Positions 25,714-34,429 of a DNA stretch of 64,000 nucleotides are shown here, piece after piece; positions within the stretch are counted from its first letter, which is position 1, and each line of letters opens with the position of its first letter. The notes below the pieces were generated by a model that saw nothing but the letters and a program-made list of their open reading frames with translations, searched no databases and was not told the DNA's origin. Both the position numbers and the translations under genes were made by a program. The stretch covers positions 3,348,001 to 3,412,000 of the forward strand of contig NZ_CP076543.1 of the NCBI RefSeq assembly GCF_030440515.1, read 5' to 3'. Source of the DNA: Streptomyces xanthophaeus. GTDB lineage: Bacteria > Actinomycetota > Actinomycetes > Streptomycetales > Streptomycetaceae.

Positions 25714-26784
25714 GTGGCCAGTCATCGAAAGCCCAGGCAGCGCCCGCTCTCCGGCGGCCCGGCACGGACGACCGCCGCCACCCTCGCCCTCGCGGGCGCT
25801 GCCACCGCCACCGTCTTCGAAGGCACCTCCCAGGCCGACCCCCGGCCCACCCCCGCCCAGATCAAGTCGGAGGTGGACCGGCTCTACGAGGAGGCCGAGG
25901 CGGCGACCGAGCAGTACAACGGGGCGAAGGAACAGGCGGACGAGGCCGAACGCGCGCTGACCGGACTGCGCGAGGAGACCGCCCGCAAGACCGACCAGCT
26001 CAACACCGCCCGCAGCGCACTCGGCACGCTCGCCGCCTCCCAGTACCGCAGCGGGTCCCTGGGCACCGCCGTCCAGCTCGCGCTGGCCTCGGACCCGCAG
26101 GAGTACCTCTCCCAGGCCGCCTTCGTCGCCCGCGCCGGGGACCGCAACGCCGCCGGGGTCACCACCGTGCGCCGCCGGCTCGACGAGGTCGGCAAGCTCC
26201 GCGAGCGGGCCGCCGGGCGGCTCGCCGACCTGCGCTCCCGGCAGGACGAACTCGCCGGGCACAAGGCCGTGATCGAGGAGAAGCTCACCGCCGCCAAGAA
26301 CCTGCTGGCCCGGCTCACCGCCGAGGAGCGGGCCGCCTACGAGGCACAGTCACCCGGCGGTCCGGCCGCCGCACCCGCCGTGCCCGCCGGAACCGGCGCG
26401 TCCAAGGGCGCCGCGCCCTCGCTCCCGGCCGACGGTTCGCGCGCGGCCCGCGCCGTGTCCTTCGCGTACGGGGCGATCGGCAAGCCGTACATCTGGGGCG
26501 CGACGGGCCCGGGGTCCTTCGACTGCTCCGGCCTGACCCAGGCGGCCTGGCGCTCGGCCGGAGTCTCCCTGCCCCGCACCACCTACACCCAGATCAACGC
26601 CGGCCGGCGCGTGTCCCGCGACCAGCTGGCCCCCGGCGACCTGGTGTTCTTCTACTCCGGTGTCACCCACGTCGGCCTCTACGTCGGCAACGGCCAGATG
26701 GTCCACGCCCCGCGCCCCGGGTCGACGGTCCGGCTGGCGCCGATCGACTCGATGCCCTGGGCCGGCGCCTCCCGCCCCGCGTAG
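25714..26784 (+). CDS. secreted NlpC/P60 peptidoglycan endopeptidase
   Basis: 356 residues, GTG start with GAGG five bases upstream. The opening (VASHRKPRQRP) and a hydrophobic stretch to ~residue 35 look like a secretion signal. Residues ~45-210 form a long coiled coil (repeated EE/RR heptads), then a Pro/Ala linker. The C-terminal NlpC/P60 domain has catalytic Cys271 in FDCSGLTQ, His in THVGLYVG and the third polar residue in MVHAPRPGS. The coiled coil plus NlpC arrangement matches RipA-like hydrolases that cut the stem peptide. Convergent with the esterase gene; only 34 bp separate the stop codons. Confidence 0.9.
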   Translation: MASHRKPRQRPLSGGPARTTAATLALAGAATATVFEGTSQADPRPTPAQIKSEVDRLYEEAEAATEQYNGAKEQADEAERALTGLREETARKTDQLNTARSALGTLAASQYRSGSLGTAVQLALASDPQEYLSQAAFVARAGDRNAAGVTTVRRRLDEVGKLRERAAGRLADLRSRQDELAGHKAVIEEKLTAAKNLLARLTAEERAAYEAQSPGGPAAAPAVPAGTGASKGAAPSLPADGSRAARAVSFAYGAIGKPYIWGATGPGSFDCSGLTQAAWRSAGVSLPRTTYTQINAGRRVSRDQLAPGDLVFFYSGVTHVGLYVGNGQMVHAPRPGSTVRLAPIDSMPWAGASRPA

Positions 26785-26818
26785 TCCCCTCAGCCCGGCA
26801 AGGCCCGGAAGGGACGGC

Positions 26819-27922
26819 CTACGGGGCCTTGACCACGCCGCTCAGCCAGGCGAAGGTCTGCGGCAGCTGCTTGGACCACGATTCGAGGTTGTGACCGCCG
26901 ACGACCTTCTCCGCGTGCACCACGGTCGGGCTCTTGGCGATCGCCTTGAGGTCCGTGCCGGACAGGTAGCCGTCCTGCTCGGCGCCCGACATCCACAGCG
27001 CCACCGGCGGCGGGGTGGGCGCGGCCTGGAGCCAGTTCTTCAGGTTGTGCGTCTTGCGCAGTTCGGGGTCCTTGGCGACCAGCGACGAGGGCTCCTGCCC
27101 CGGGTCGTTGTAGCCGGACAGGGAGACGGCCGCGCTGTAGCGGTCGGGATGGGCGATCGCGAGCTTGGCGGCGCAGTAGGCGCCGGCCGAGTAGCCGGCC
27201 ACACCCCAGGTGCGGGCCTCGTCCGAGGCCCGGAAGTTGTCGACGACCATCTTGCGGACGTCGACGCTGAACCAGCTGTCCGCGTTGACCTTGCCGGGGA
27301 TGTTGGCGCAGCCCGTGTCGCCGTTGCCGAGCAGCATGGCGCGCGGTGAGACCAGGATGAACGGCTGCACCTTGCCGCTCTTCATCAGCGGCTCCAGCAC
27401 CTCGTGCGCCTTGAGTCCCTGGAACCAGGACTTCCCGGTCCCCGGTATGCCCGGTATCAGCTCGACCACCGGGAACTTCTTGTCCTTGTAGGCCGGGTCG
27501 TCGTACTGCGGCGGCAGCCACACCATGACGTCGCCCTTGACGCCGGAGATCTTGCCGTCGAGCTCGGTCTTCGTGACCCGGCCGCCCAGCCCCTCCACCG
27601 GCTGGAACTCCTGCTTGACCTTCGGCGCCTCTTCGACCTTCTTGCCGCCGAGCCCGTCCGGGCCGAGGTCGGGGGCTGCCGTGACGTATTTTCCGGTGCC
27701 GAGCAGGTCGCTCCAGGAGGCATAGAAGTGCTCGGCCCGGTTGACCGCGACGAACACCACGGCGACGGCTGTGACCTGGGCGAACACCACCATCAATGCG
27801 CGCACGGCGGTGCGTACGGCGGCCGGGCCGCGCACCTTGCTCCACACGGCAAGCGGAAGGACGACGGCGATCACCGTCAGGGCGATCACCGTCGCGAAGA
27901 AAGGTGTACCGGTCAAGCTCAT
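26819..27922 (-). CDS. membrane-anchored alpha/beta-hydrolase esterase
   Basis: 367 residues. Two transmembrane helices occupy the first ~75 residues, so the hydrolase domain is probably outside the membrane. Nucleophile motif GYSAGAY (about residue 215), with a preceding HG-type strand replaced by ELIPGIPGTG and a candidate catalytic His in VGGHNLESW near the end. The fold resembles the esterase D/antigen 85 group. Start: ATG preceded by an in-frame GTG one codon upstream; either is possible. Substrate unknown. Lies downstream of the response regulator gene, separated by a terminator. Confidence 0.83.
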   Translation of the reverse strand: MSLTGTPFFATVIALTVIAVVLPLAVWSKVRGPAAVRTAVRALMVVFAQVTAVAVVFVAVNRAEHFYASWSDLLGTGKYVTAAPDLGPDGLGGKKVEEAPKVKQEFQPVEGLGGRVTKTELDGKISGVKGDVMVWLPPQYDDPAYKDKKFPVVELIPGIPGTGKSWFQGLKAHEVLEPLMKSGKVQPFILVSPRAMLLGNGDTGCANIPGKVNADSWFSVDVRKMVVDNFRASDEARTWGVAGYSAGAYCAAKLAIAHPDRYSAAVSLSGYNDPGQEPSSLVAKDPELRKTHNLKNWLQAAPTPPPVALWMSGAEQDGYLSGTDLKAIAKSPTVVHAEKVVGGHNLESWSKQLPQTFAWLSGVVKAP

Positions 27923-27966
27923 CACGTCAGCCTAGAGGGCGGCGTGCGCGCTCCCGGTTGCCAGGT

Positions 27967-27997
27967 CGGCCTGCGGTGTGGGTCACACCGCAGGCCG
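27967..27997 (-). terminator. hairpin terminator downstream of the response regulator gene
   Basis: 14-bp perfect stem with a GGT loop (arms 27967-27980 and 27984-27997), 18 bp after the regulator stop codon and 45 bp before the esterase start. Confidence 0.8.
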
Positions 27998-28014
27998 GAC
28001 GCCTGCCGCGGGGC

Positions 28015-28713
28015 TCAGACCAGGCGGCGGGCCGTCGCCCAGCGGGTCAGTTCGTGCCGGTTGGAGAGCTGGAGCTTGCGCAGGACGGCCGAGACGTGCG
28101 ACTCGACCGTCTTCACCGAGATGAACAGCTGCTTGGCGATCTCCTTGTAGGCGTACCCGCGCGCGATCAGCCGCAGCACCTCGCGCTCGCGCTGCGTGAG
28201 CCGGTCCAGGTCCTCGTCGACCGGCGGCGCGTCCGTCGAGGCGAACGCGTCGAGAACGAAGCCCGCCAGCCGCGGCGAGAACACCGCGTCCCCGTCCTGT
28301 ACGCGGAAGACCGAGTCCACCAGGTCGGTGCCGGTGATGGTCTTGGTGACGTAGCCGCGCGCACCGCCCCGGATGACGCCGATGACGTCCTCGGCCGCGT
28401 CCGACACCGACAGCGCCAGGAACCGCACCGGGTTCTCGGCCGCCGCCATCAGCGGGGCGCAGCGCCGCAGCACCTCGACGCCGCCGCCGCCGGGCAGGTG
28501 CACGTCGAGCAGGACCACCTCGGGCCGGGTGGCGGTGATGACGGTGACGGCCTGGTCGACGTCGGCCGCCTCGCCGACGACCTCGACGCCCGTGCGTCCG
28601 GTCTCCCCGATCTCGGCCTGCACCCCCGTACGGAACATCCTGTGGTCGTCGACGAGCACCACCCGGACGCGCCTGGTCTCCCCCGCGCCTGCGTTCTCTC
28701 CGGCCTCGGTCAT
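28015..28713 (-). CDS. NarL/LuxR-family response regulator
   Basis: 232 residues. Receiver domain 16-140 with acidic pocket VDDH, phosphoacceptor Asp in VVLLDVHLPGG (about residue 70), the conserved Ser/Thr in ALSVSD and Lys in YVTKTITG. C-terminal LuxR-type DNA-binding domain (LTQREREVLRLIARG, EIAKQLFISVKTVESHVS). Its ATG overlaps the kinase stop codon as ATGA, so it is the coupled partner of the upstream PspC-domain kinase. Likely regulates envelope-stress genes; the targets are not visible. Confidence 0.93.
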   Translation of the reverse strand: MTEAGENAGAGETRRVRVVLVDDHRMFRTGVQAEIGETGRTGVEVVGEAADVDQAVTVITATRPEVVLLDVHLPGGGGVEVLRRCAPLMAAAENPVRFLALSVSDAAEDVIGVIRGGARGYVTKTITGTDLVDSVFRVQDGDAVFSPRLAGFVLDAFASTDAPPVDEDLDRLTQREREVLRLIARGYAYKEIAKQLFISVKTVESHVSAVLRKLQLSNRHELTRWATARRLV

Positions 28714-30005
28714 GCTGTGTTCGCCGCCCTCTCCATCTCCAGCTCGACTTCCGTGCCGCCGTCGGGCGCGGACCGCAGTCGTGCGGTCCCGCCGTTGCGC
28801 TGCATCCGGCCGATGATCGATTCTCGTACGCCCATGCGGTCGCCGGGTACCGCGTCGATGTCGAAGCCCGGCCCCCGGTCCCGTACGGACACGAACACCG
28901 TCTGCCCCTCCACCTCCGCGTACACCTGTACGGGCCCGCCGTCGCCACCGTACTTGGCGGCGTTGACCATCGCCTCGCGCGCGGCCTGGATCTGCGCCGC
29001 CAGCCGCTCGTCGAGCGGGCAGTCACCGACGACCACGACCTCGATCGGGACGCCGTGGTGGTCCTCCACCTCCGCGGCGGTCTTCTTCACGGCCTCCGCC
29101 AGGGTGGCCGGCTCCTCCGCCTCGTCCTTGCCGGTGCCCTCGGGCTTGTAGAGCCAGTTCCGCAGTTCGCGTTCCTGGGCCCGCGCGAGGCGGCGTACCT
29201 CGCCCACGTCCTCCGCGTTGCGCTGGATCAGGGTGAGGGTGTGCAGCACCGAGTCGTGCACGTGGGCGGCGACCTCTGCGCGCTCCTGGGCGCGGATGCG
29301 CATCAGGCGTTCCTCGGACAGGTCCTGGGTCATCCGGATCAGCCAGGGTCCGGCGAGCAGGGCCACGCCGACGAGGACGGCGAGGGTGGCGGTGAGGACG
29401 TTGCCGAGCTGTGCGGCGGAGCCCCGTACGACGATGAAGACGGTCAGGCCCACCCCGACCAGGACGACGCCGGCGAGGGCGCGCGCGACCTGGAAGAGGC
29501 GTCCGCGCCGTTCGGCGGCCGTGGACCAGTGGGCGCGGCGGGCGTTGTCGGCCTGCCGCCATACGAGCACGACCCCGGCCCCGACCAGCAGTGTCGGCCA
29601 CACGTACCGGCCGGAGGCGCCGCCGAGCTGGACCTTGGAGATGAAGATGCCCGCTCCGACGAACAGGGCGATCAGCGCGGTGATCTGCCCCCGGTCGGGT
29701 TTGCGCAGCCGGCGGGTGCCGTCGGGGAGGGTCTCGAAGAAGGAGCGGTGTCCGGTCCGGCCGCCGACGCCGAGCGGTACGAAGACCCAGAACGCGGCGT
29801 ACAGCAGCACGCCCAGCCCGTCGCCCCACATGAACAGCAGCAGGAAGGCGAGCCGGACCCAGCCCACGGGCAGCCCGAGGTGCCCGGCGAGACCGCGCGC
29901 GACGCCGCCGAGCATCCGGCCGTCGGCGCTGCGGTAGAGCTTGCGCTGCGGGATCTCGTCGGCGTCCGGTGCGTGCGGGGTTCGGGGAGCGGCGGCTACG
30001 GGCAT
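28710..30005 (-). CDS. histidine kinase with N-terminal PspC domain
   Basis: 431 residues. Residues ~25-85 are a PspC domain (KLYRSADGRMLGGVARGLAGH, then a hydrophobic helix). Further transmembrane helices follow to ~220. The HisKA_3-type dimerisation helix carries HDSVLHTLTLIQRNA with the phosphoacceptor His. The ATPase domain shows EAMVNAAKYG (N box), RDRGPGFD (G1) and GVRESIIGRM (G2). This fusion of PspC and NarL-type kinase senses envelope state in actinobacteria (family knowledge). An ATG start is preferred over the GTG five codons upstream. Divergent from the PspC gene at 30137. Confidence 0.93.
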   Translation of the reverse strand: MPVAAAPRTPHAPDADEIPQRKLYRSADGRMLGGVARGLAGHLGLPVGWVRLAFLLLFMWGDGLGVLLYAAFWVFVPLGVGGRTGHRSFFETLPDGTRRLRKPDRGQITALIALFVGAGIFISKVQLGGASGRYVWPTLLVGAGVVLVWRQADNARRAHWSTAAERRGRLFQVARALAGVVLVGVGLTVFIVVRGSAAQLGNVLTATLAVLVGVALLAGPWLIRMTQDLSEERLMRIRAQERAEVAAHVHDSVLHTLTLIQRNAEDVGEVRRLARAQERELRNWLYKPEGTGKDEAEEPATLAEAVKKTAAEVEDHHGVPIEVVVVGDCPLDERLAAQIQAAREAMVNAAKYGGDGGPVQVYAEVEGQTVFVSVRDRGPGFDIDAVPGDRMGVRESIIGRMQRNGGTARLRSAPDGGTEVELEMERAANTA

Positions 30006-30136
30006 GTCACCAAGGGTCACACGCCCGGCGGGGGCCGGTCATCAGGGCATCCCCCCACATCTGCCGGGGGGATATCAGGGTTGCACCAGGGTAGGGCCCG
30101 ATGCCGCGCGCTCCGGCGGGCCGTCACCATGGACCC

Positions 30137-31465
30137 ATGACCGGAGTACACGACGCCCCGCCGGCCGAGCCCGGGGCCCCGCGGGCCGCCGACGCCAGGC
30201 CGCCCCTGCGCCGCAGCAAGCGCGACAAGGTCCTCGCGGGCGTGTGCGGCGGCCTCGGCCGGTACTTCGACCTGGACCCGGTGGTGTTCCGCGTCGTCCT
30301 CGGTGTCCTCGCGGTCACCGGCGGCGTCGGTCTGATCTTCTACGGCTTCGCCTGGCTGCTGCTCCCCCAGGAGGGCGAGGAGGACAGCGAGGCGAAGAAG
30401 CTGCTGACCGGCCGGGTCGAGGGCGCCACACTGGCGGCGGTGTTCGCCGCGCTGGTGGGCTGCGCGCTGTTCCTGTCGATGCTGGACAATGGCGGGCTGG
30501 CCGCCTTCTCGGTGCTGGTCGTCCTCGCGCTGGGCGGGGCCTCGTACTGGTCGCAGCGCAAGCGGCACACCTACCGGCCCGAGGCGCAGGCGGCGCCCGA
30601 CCCGGCCGGCAGCGCCTCCCGCGCCGCGCACTCGCCGGCCCCGCCGGAGACGCAGGCACCGCCCACCCCCGGCGGCCCGTCCTGGTGGCGGGACCCGCTG
30701 GTCAAGGACGGCACGACCGGCCCGGTCGGCGGGACGGGATACCTGTGGGGGCCCGACGACTCGGCGGACCCGGTGGTGACCGGCCGCACCCCGGCGGCGG
30801 CCGCGAAGGCGCCCGCCGCCCCGGCCCGCCCGCGCGGCGGCATCGGCGGCCGGGTCTTCGTGCTGGCGCTGCTGGCCGGGATCGCGGGGACCGCCGCCAC
30901 CTGGGAGGGCAACCCGCTCGGCGAGGCACTGCAGACCGGGCTCGCCGCCGCGCTGGTCGTCTTCGGTCTGGGTCTCGCGGTCAGCTCCCTGCTGGGACGC
31001 ACCGGCTTCGGCACGATCGTGCTGGCCGTGTTCACCGCGGGCCTGCTCGCGGGCGCGGCCGTACTGCCCCGGGAGATCGGCACGGACTGGCGGGAGGTCG
31101 AGTGGCGTCCGGCCGCAGTGGCCGACGTGAAGCCGGTGTACGAGGCGGGCACCGGGCTCGCCACGCTGGATCTGAGCCGCCTGGACGTGCCGAAGGGCAC
31201 CACCGTGACCGTCGGGGCCTCCATCGACGCGGGCCGGCTCAAGGTGGTCCTGCCGCGGGAGGTCACCGCGCAGGCCGATGTCACCATCCGGCGTCTGGGC
31301 GACATCCAGCTGCCCGGCGACTACGCGGGCCGCATCGAGCGGGTCGGGGAGCAGCACCGTACGGAAACCCTCGCGCCGGCGGCCGGCACCGAGGCCGGCG
31401 GGACGATCGAACTGCACCTCGGTGCGGACTTCGGACAGGTGGAGGTGGCCCGTGCGGCGTCATGA
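30137..31465 (+). CDS. PspC-domain membrane protein
   Basis: 442 residues. PspC domain at ~25-90 (RRSKRDKVLAGVCGGLGRYF) with its transmembrane helix, further helices around 100-140 and 230-310, and a C-terminal extracytoplasmic domain of ~130 residues rich in beta-strand character (VTVGASIDAGRLKVVLPREV), resembling the toast-rack domain seen with PspC proteins. Divergent from a PspC-domain kinase, so probably its partner or target. No clear Shine-Dalgarno upstream. Confidence 0.87.
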   Translation: MTGVHDAPPAEPGAPRAADARPPLRRSKRDKVLAGVCGGLGRYFDLDPVVFRVVLGVLAVTGGVGLIFYGFAWLLLPQEGEEDSEAKKLLTGRVEGATLAAVFAALVGCALFLSMLDNGGLAAFSVLVVLALGGASYWSQRKRHTYRPEAQAAPDPAGSASRAAHSPAPPETQAPPTPGGPSWWRDPLVKDGTTGPVGGTGYLWGPDDSADPVVTGRTPAAAAKAPAAPARPRGGIGGRVFVLALLAGIAGTAATWEGNPLGEALQTGLAAALVVFGLGLAVSSLLGRTGFGTIVLAVFTAGLLAGAAVLPREIGTDWREVEWRPAAVADVKPVYEAGTGLATLDLSRLDVPKGTTVTVGASIDAGRLKVVLPREVTAQADVTIRRLGDIQLPGDYAGRIERVGEQHRTETLAPAAGTEAGGTIELHLGADFGQVEVARAAS

Positions 31466-31676
31466 GTTCCAGCCGGGACGGCTGATCGCGGGGCTGGCCC
31501 TGATGGTGGCGGGCGTGCTCTACCTGCTCGACACCACCGGCGAGGCGGACCTGCCCTGGTTCGCGGTCATCCCGATCGCCATGGGCGGGCTCACGCTCGC
31601 CGCGCTGGTCGGGCTGGTGACCTATGCCGTACGCCGGGACCGGCGCGACCGGATCACCGAGTCCAGCGACAGGTAG
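31452..31676 (+). CDS. small two-helix membrane protein
   Basis: 74 residues from a GTG that lies 14 bp inside the end of the PspC gene, implying coupling. Two transmembrane helices (LIAGLALMVAGVLYLL and FAVIPIAMGGLTLAALVGLV) and a basic C-terminus (RRDRRDR). Function unknown. Its 3' end overlaps the DoxX gene on the other strand by 55 bp, an unusual convergent overlap. Confidence 0.75.
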   Translation: MRRHEFQPGRLIAGLALMVAGVLYLLDTTGEADLPWFAVIPIAMGGLTLAALVGLVTYAVRRDRRDRITESSDR

Positions 31677-32137
31677 GGCGCCCCGGCGAGGATCAGCGGG
31701 GTCCACGCCATCAGGTAGATCAGGTCGTTGCCGTAGTAGTACGGGGTCACCGCCCACGACACCGTGAGCCACAGGCTGAGCGCGATCAGCGCGCCGCCGA
31801 CGGCCGCGATACGGGTCAGCAGGCCGGCCAGGGCCCCGAGGCCGACCAGGATCTCCCCGATGGCCAGGGCGACGGCGAAGCCGACGGGCGAGTTCAGCGA
31901 CAGGTCCACGAGGCCGGGGATCGCGGAGGTGTCGCGCACCCCGCGCATCTGGTCGCCGATGGAGCCGTCGCCGGAGACGGAGAGGAACGCCGGGTCGGTC
32001 AGTTTGTCGAGACCGGCGTACACGAAGGTCACGCCGAGGAAGAGCCGCAGGGGCAGCAGCGCGTGCCGGGAGGCCAGCTCGCGCAGGCCCACGACCTCGC
32101 GAGGGGCGTCGGTTTCAAGAACATCGGTTCGGTTCAC
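31622..32137 (-). CDS. DoxX-family membrane protein
   Basis: 171 residues, about four transmembrane helices. DoxX signatures: LRLFLGVTFVYAGLDKLTDP in the first helix and GEILVGLGALAGLLTRIAA in the third. DoxX-type proteins are linked to thiol/redox stress membrane complexes and to quinone-dependent steps (family knowledge); no catalytic residue can be assigned. GTG start without a strong ribosome binding site. It follows the 418-residue membrane gene on the same strand after 18 bp, so the two may be cotranscribed. Confidence 0.85.
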   Translation of the reverse strand: MNRTDVLETDAPREVVGLRELASRHALLPLRLFLGVTFVYAGLDKLTDPAFLSVSGDGSIGDQMRGVRDTSAIPGLVDLSLNSPVGFAVALAIGEILVGLGALAGLLTRIAAVGGALIALSLWLTVSWAVTPYYYGNDLIYLMAWTPLILAGAPYLSLDSVIRSRRSRRTA

Positions 32138-32155
32138 GGAACATGTGTACCCCCA

Positions 32156-33412
32156 TCACTCGGCAACATCGATGGTGCAGCGGTTGGATTCCACCCCTGC
32201 GGCCGTGACCACCTGGACCTCGACGCGCCCCGGCTCCACCTCCGCCGGGACCGGCACGGTCAGCACGGCGTCGGAGGGGTTGGTGAATCCGCCCGCCACC
32301 GGGACCAGCGGCACGTGGACGTGCACCGCCCCGACCCGTACGACCAGACGGGCCAGCATCTCCGGCGTCTGCGCGCCCGGAGGCACGAAGCCCACGCCCC
32401 GGATCTCGATGTCGTCCCCGGGGCGGACGGCCGCGTCCAGATCCCCGGGCTCCCGTCTGCGCACCACCGACAGCACCAGCGGGCGGCTGCCCTCCGCGTA
32501 CTTCGCCGCCAGGTAGACCGCGGCCGACAGCGCCACCAGCAGGGCCAGCGCCCAGGGCAGCTGCGGGAGCCGGGCCGGGAAGCGCGCCAGCGAGGCCGCG
32601 GCGTAGCCGAGCACCACCGTCGAGACGAGCACGTACTGCGCGTCCGGGAAGCTCCCGCGGCCCGCGTCGTCCGTGAGGAGGTCCACGCCGCGCGGCCGGT
32701 CGGCCGGCAGCTTCTGCAGCCGCTGGCCCATGATCCGTACGGAGACCACCCGGCGGACCAGCACCGCCACGGCGGAGGTCAGCGAGACCACCGCCAGCAG
32801 CGGCAGCGCCCGGTCCAGCGCCAGGCCCGCGTACAGGGCCTGCCGCTCGGGTCCGGGCGCCGAGGCGGCCAGCCGCAGCGCGGGCAGCAGCGTGGCGAAG
32901 GCCGTCAGCACCACCCAGGCGCTGGGCACCGCCTTCGAGGTGGACAGCCGGTTGTCCTCGCCGACGAGCGGGGCCAGCAGCCCGCCGCGCACGGACTGGG
33001 CGCGGGCCGCGACCGTGAGCAGTCCGGCCAGCACCAGGGCCGCCAGCAGCCCGGCGGTGCGCGCCGTGGACCAGCCGGTGCCGAGCGCGGCGGCGACCTG
33101 CACCAGCAGCAGGACCCCGGCGGCGATCCAGACGGCGAGGACGGCCCGGCGCGAGAACAGGTACAGCCAGGAGTTCCCGGCCTCCCGGCCCCGGTCGGCG
33201 ACGGTACGGGCCGACAGGGTCAGCTCGTCGGAGACCCACTGGCGGGAGGCTCCGAGCGAGTGGGCCACGGCGGCCGGCACGCCCTGCCCGGAGGCGAACT
33301 CGTCGCGCTTCTCCAGGAACGCCGTGACCGCGCGCCGGTGGCCCTCGCGGGCGCACTCGTCGCAGGCGCAGGCGGTGGTATGGGTACCTCGGGACATCTC
33401 TTGGACAGCCAC
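32156..33412 (-). CDS. multi-helix membrane protein with cysteine-rich N-terminus
   Basis: 418 residues. The N-terminus carries TACACDECAREG, a three-cysteine cluster that could bind metal or be modified. Roughly eight transmembrane helices span 85-310, followed by a C-terminal soluble domain of ~110 residues with an IPT/TIG-like strand pattern (DIEIRGVGFVPPGAQTPEML). GTG start preferred (GAGGCGG nine bases upstream); ATG at residue 6 is possible. I do not recognise a function. Confidence 0.7.
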   Translation of the reverse strand: MAVQEMSRGTHTTACACDECAREGHRRAVTAFLEKRDEFASGQGVPAAVAHSLGASRQWVSDELTLSARTVADRGREAGNSWLYLFSRRAVLAVWIAAGVLLLVQVAAALGTGWSTARTAGLLAALVLAGLLTVAARAQSVRGGLLAPLVGEDNRLSTSKAVPSAWVVLTAFATLLPALRLAASAPGPERQALYAGLALDRALPLLAVVSLTSAVAVLVRRVVSVRIMGQRLQKLPADRPRGVDLLTDDAGRGSFPDAQYVLVSTVVLGYAAASLARFPARLPQLPWALALLVALSAAVYLAAKYAEGSRPLVLSVVRRREPGDLDAAVRPGDDIEIRGVGFVPPGAQTPEMLARLVVRVGAVHVHVPLVPVAGGFTNPSDAVLTVPVPAEVEPGRVEVQVVTAAGVESNRCTIDVAE

Positions 33413-33514
33413 GTACGTACCGCCTCTCTGAACTACGGTGCAATGCCAGCGAATTGTGCACCACTGCGGCAGTGCTCCGGATTGCGCACGATGTCAGAGC
33501 AGGTGATTAACGGT

Positions 33515-34276
33515 TCATGATGTTGACGCCACCAGTTCCCTGAGTGGCTGGTAGCTCACCCAGGCGGCCAGATCGGACCCGAACCGCTCGCGCGTCAGGG
33601 CCGCGGCGCGGTGGTCGATGGGCACCGGCTTCCCGGCGGCCCGGGCGATCAGCTGCACCTGCGCGGCCCGTTCCGCCTCGATGAACCACCAGACGGCGGC
33701 GTCCACCGAGTCGCCCACCGTCAGCAGCCCCCGGTTGCGCAGGATCAACGCCTTGTACGGGCCGAGCGCCAGCGCGGTCCGCTCCGGTTCGCCGGCCCCG
33801 GAGTACTCGTCGAGGAGGGCGTGGTCCTCGAAGAAGGCACAGGCCTCCTCGGTGATCGGGGCGAGCAGCTCGCCCAGCGCCGCGAGGGCCCGGCCGTACG
33901 GGCCCTGCGCGCGGACGACGGCGACCACCTCGGGGCGCCGGCGGTGGACCGCCGCGTGCACGGCGAAGGCCAGCTGGTTGACCCGGCGCCCGCCCCGGAC
34001 CACCCGCCCGTCCCCGTCGACCAGCAGCAGGTCGTCGGCGGTGAGCGCGGTGAAGGCCCGGCCGAAGGGGTTCACCCAGTAGCAGTCCTCGAACTCCGGG
34101 TCCCGTGCGGTGATCTGCCCCGCCACCCCGTCCTCGTACCCGAGGCGCCCCAGCAGCCGCAGCGCCTCGGCGAGCCGCTCCTTGCGGTGGGCGCGCGCCG
34201 CGTCGACGGTGTCGTGCACGGGCGGCATCTCGAAGCCCAGCCGCTCCACGGGCACGGGTACGGGCTGGTCCGGCAT
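33515..34276 (-). CDS. class II aldolase/adducin-fold protein lacking metal ligands
   Basis: 253 residues matching the class II aldolase/adducin fold in length and layout. The residues that ligate zinc in active enzymes are replaced: the usual HxH after the RPEVVAVV strand reads R122-A-Q124 (VRAQGPYG), and the usual HG near the end of the core reads N181-R182-G (LRNRGLLTVG). Probably not a metal-dependent aldolase; a regulatory or binding role is an inference. The ATG with GGAG upstream defines the start. Downstream of guaA on the same strand, but a terminator lies between. Confidence 0.85.
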   Translation of the reverse strand: MPDQPVPVPVERLGFEMPPVHDTVDAARAHRKERLAEALRLLGRLGYEDGVAGQITARDPEFEDCYWVNPFGRAFTALTADDLLLVDGDGRVVRGGRRVNQLAFAVHAAVHRRRPEVVAVVRAQGPYGRALAALGELLAPITEEACAFFEDHALLDEYSGAGEPERTALALGPYKALILRNRGLLTVGDSVDAAVWWFIEAERAAQVQLIARAAGKPVPIDHRAAALTRERFGSDLAAWVSYQPLRELVASTS

Positions 34277-34348
34277 GGGCGCTCCTTCGAACGGCTCGGT
34301 TCGCCGCGCAAGGTACCCGGGGCCCTGCCAAGTGGCCAGAGAAACGGC

Positions 34349-34382
34349 GAAGCCGCCGCCCGCGGGTGCGGGCGGCGGCTTC
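34349..34382 (-). terminator. hairpin terminator downstream of guaA
   Basis: 15-bp perfect stem with a GGGT loop (34349-34363 with 34368-34382), 47 bp after the guaA stop codon and before the aldolase-like gene. Confidence 0.82.
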
Positions 34383-34429
34383 ACAGCGATCCGGGTGGGA
34401 CCTGGAGGACCTGGGAGGACCTGAAGGGA

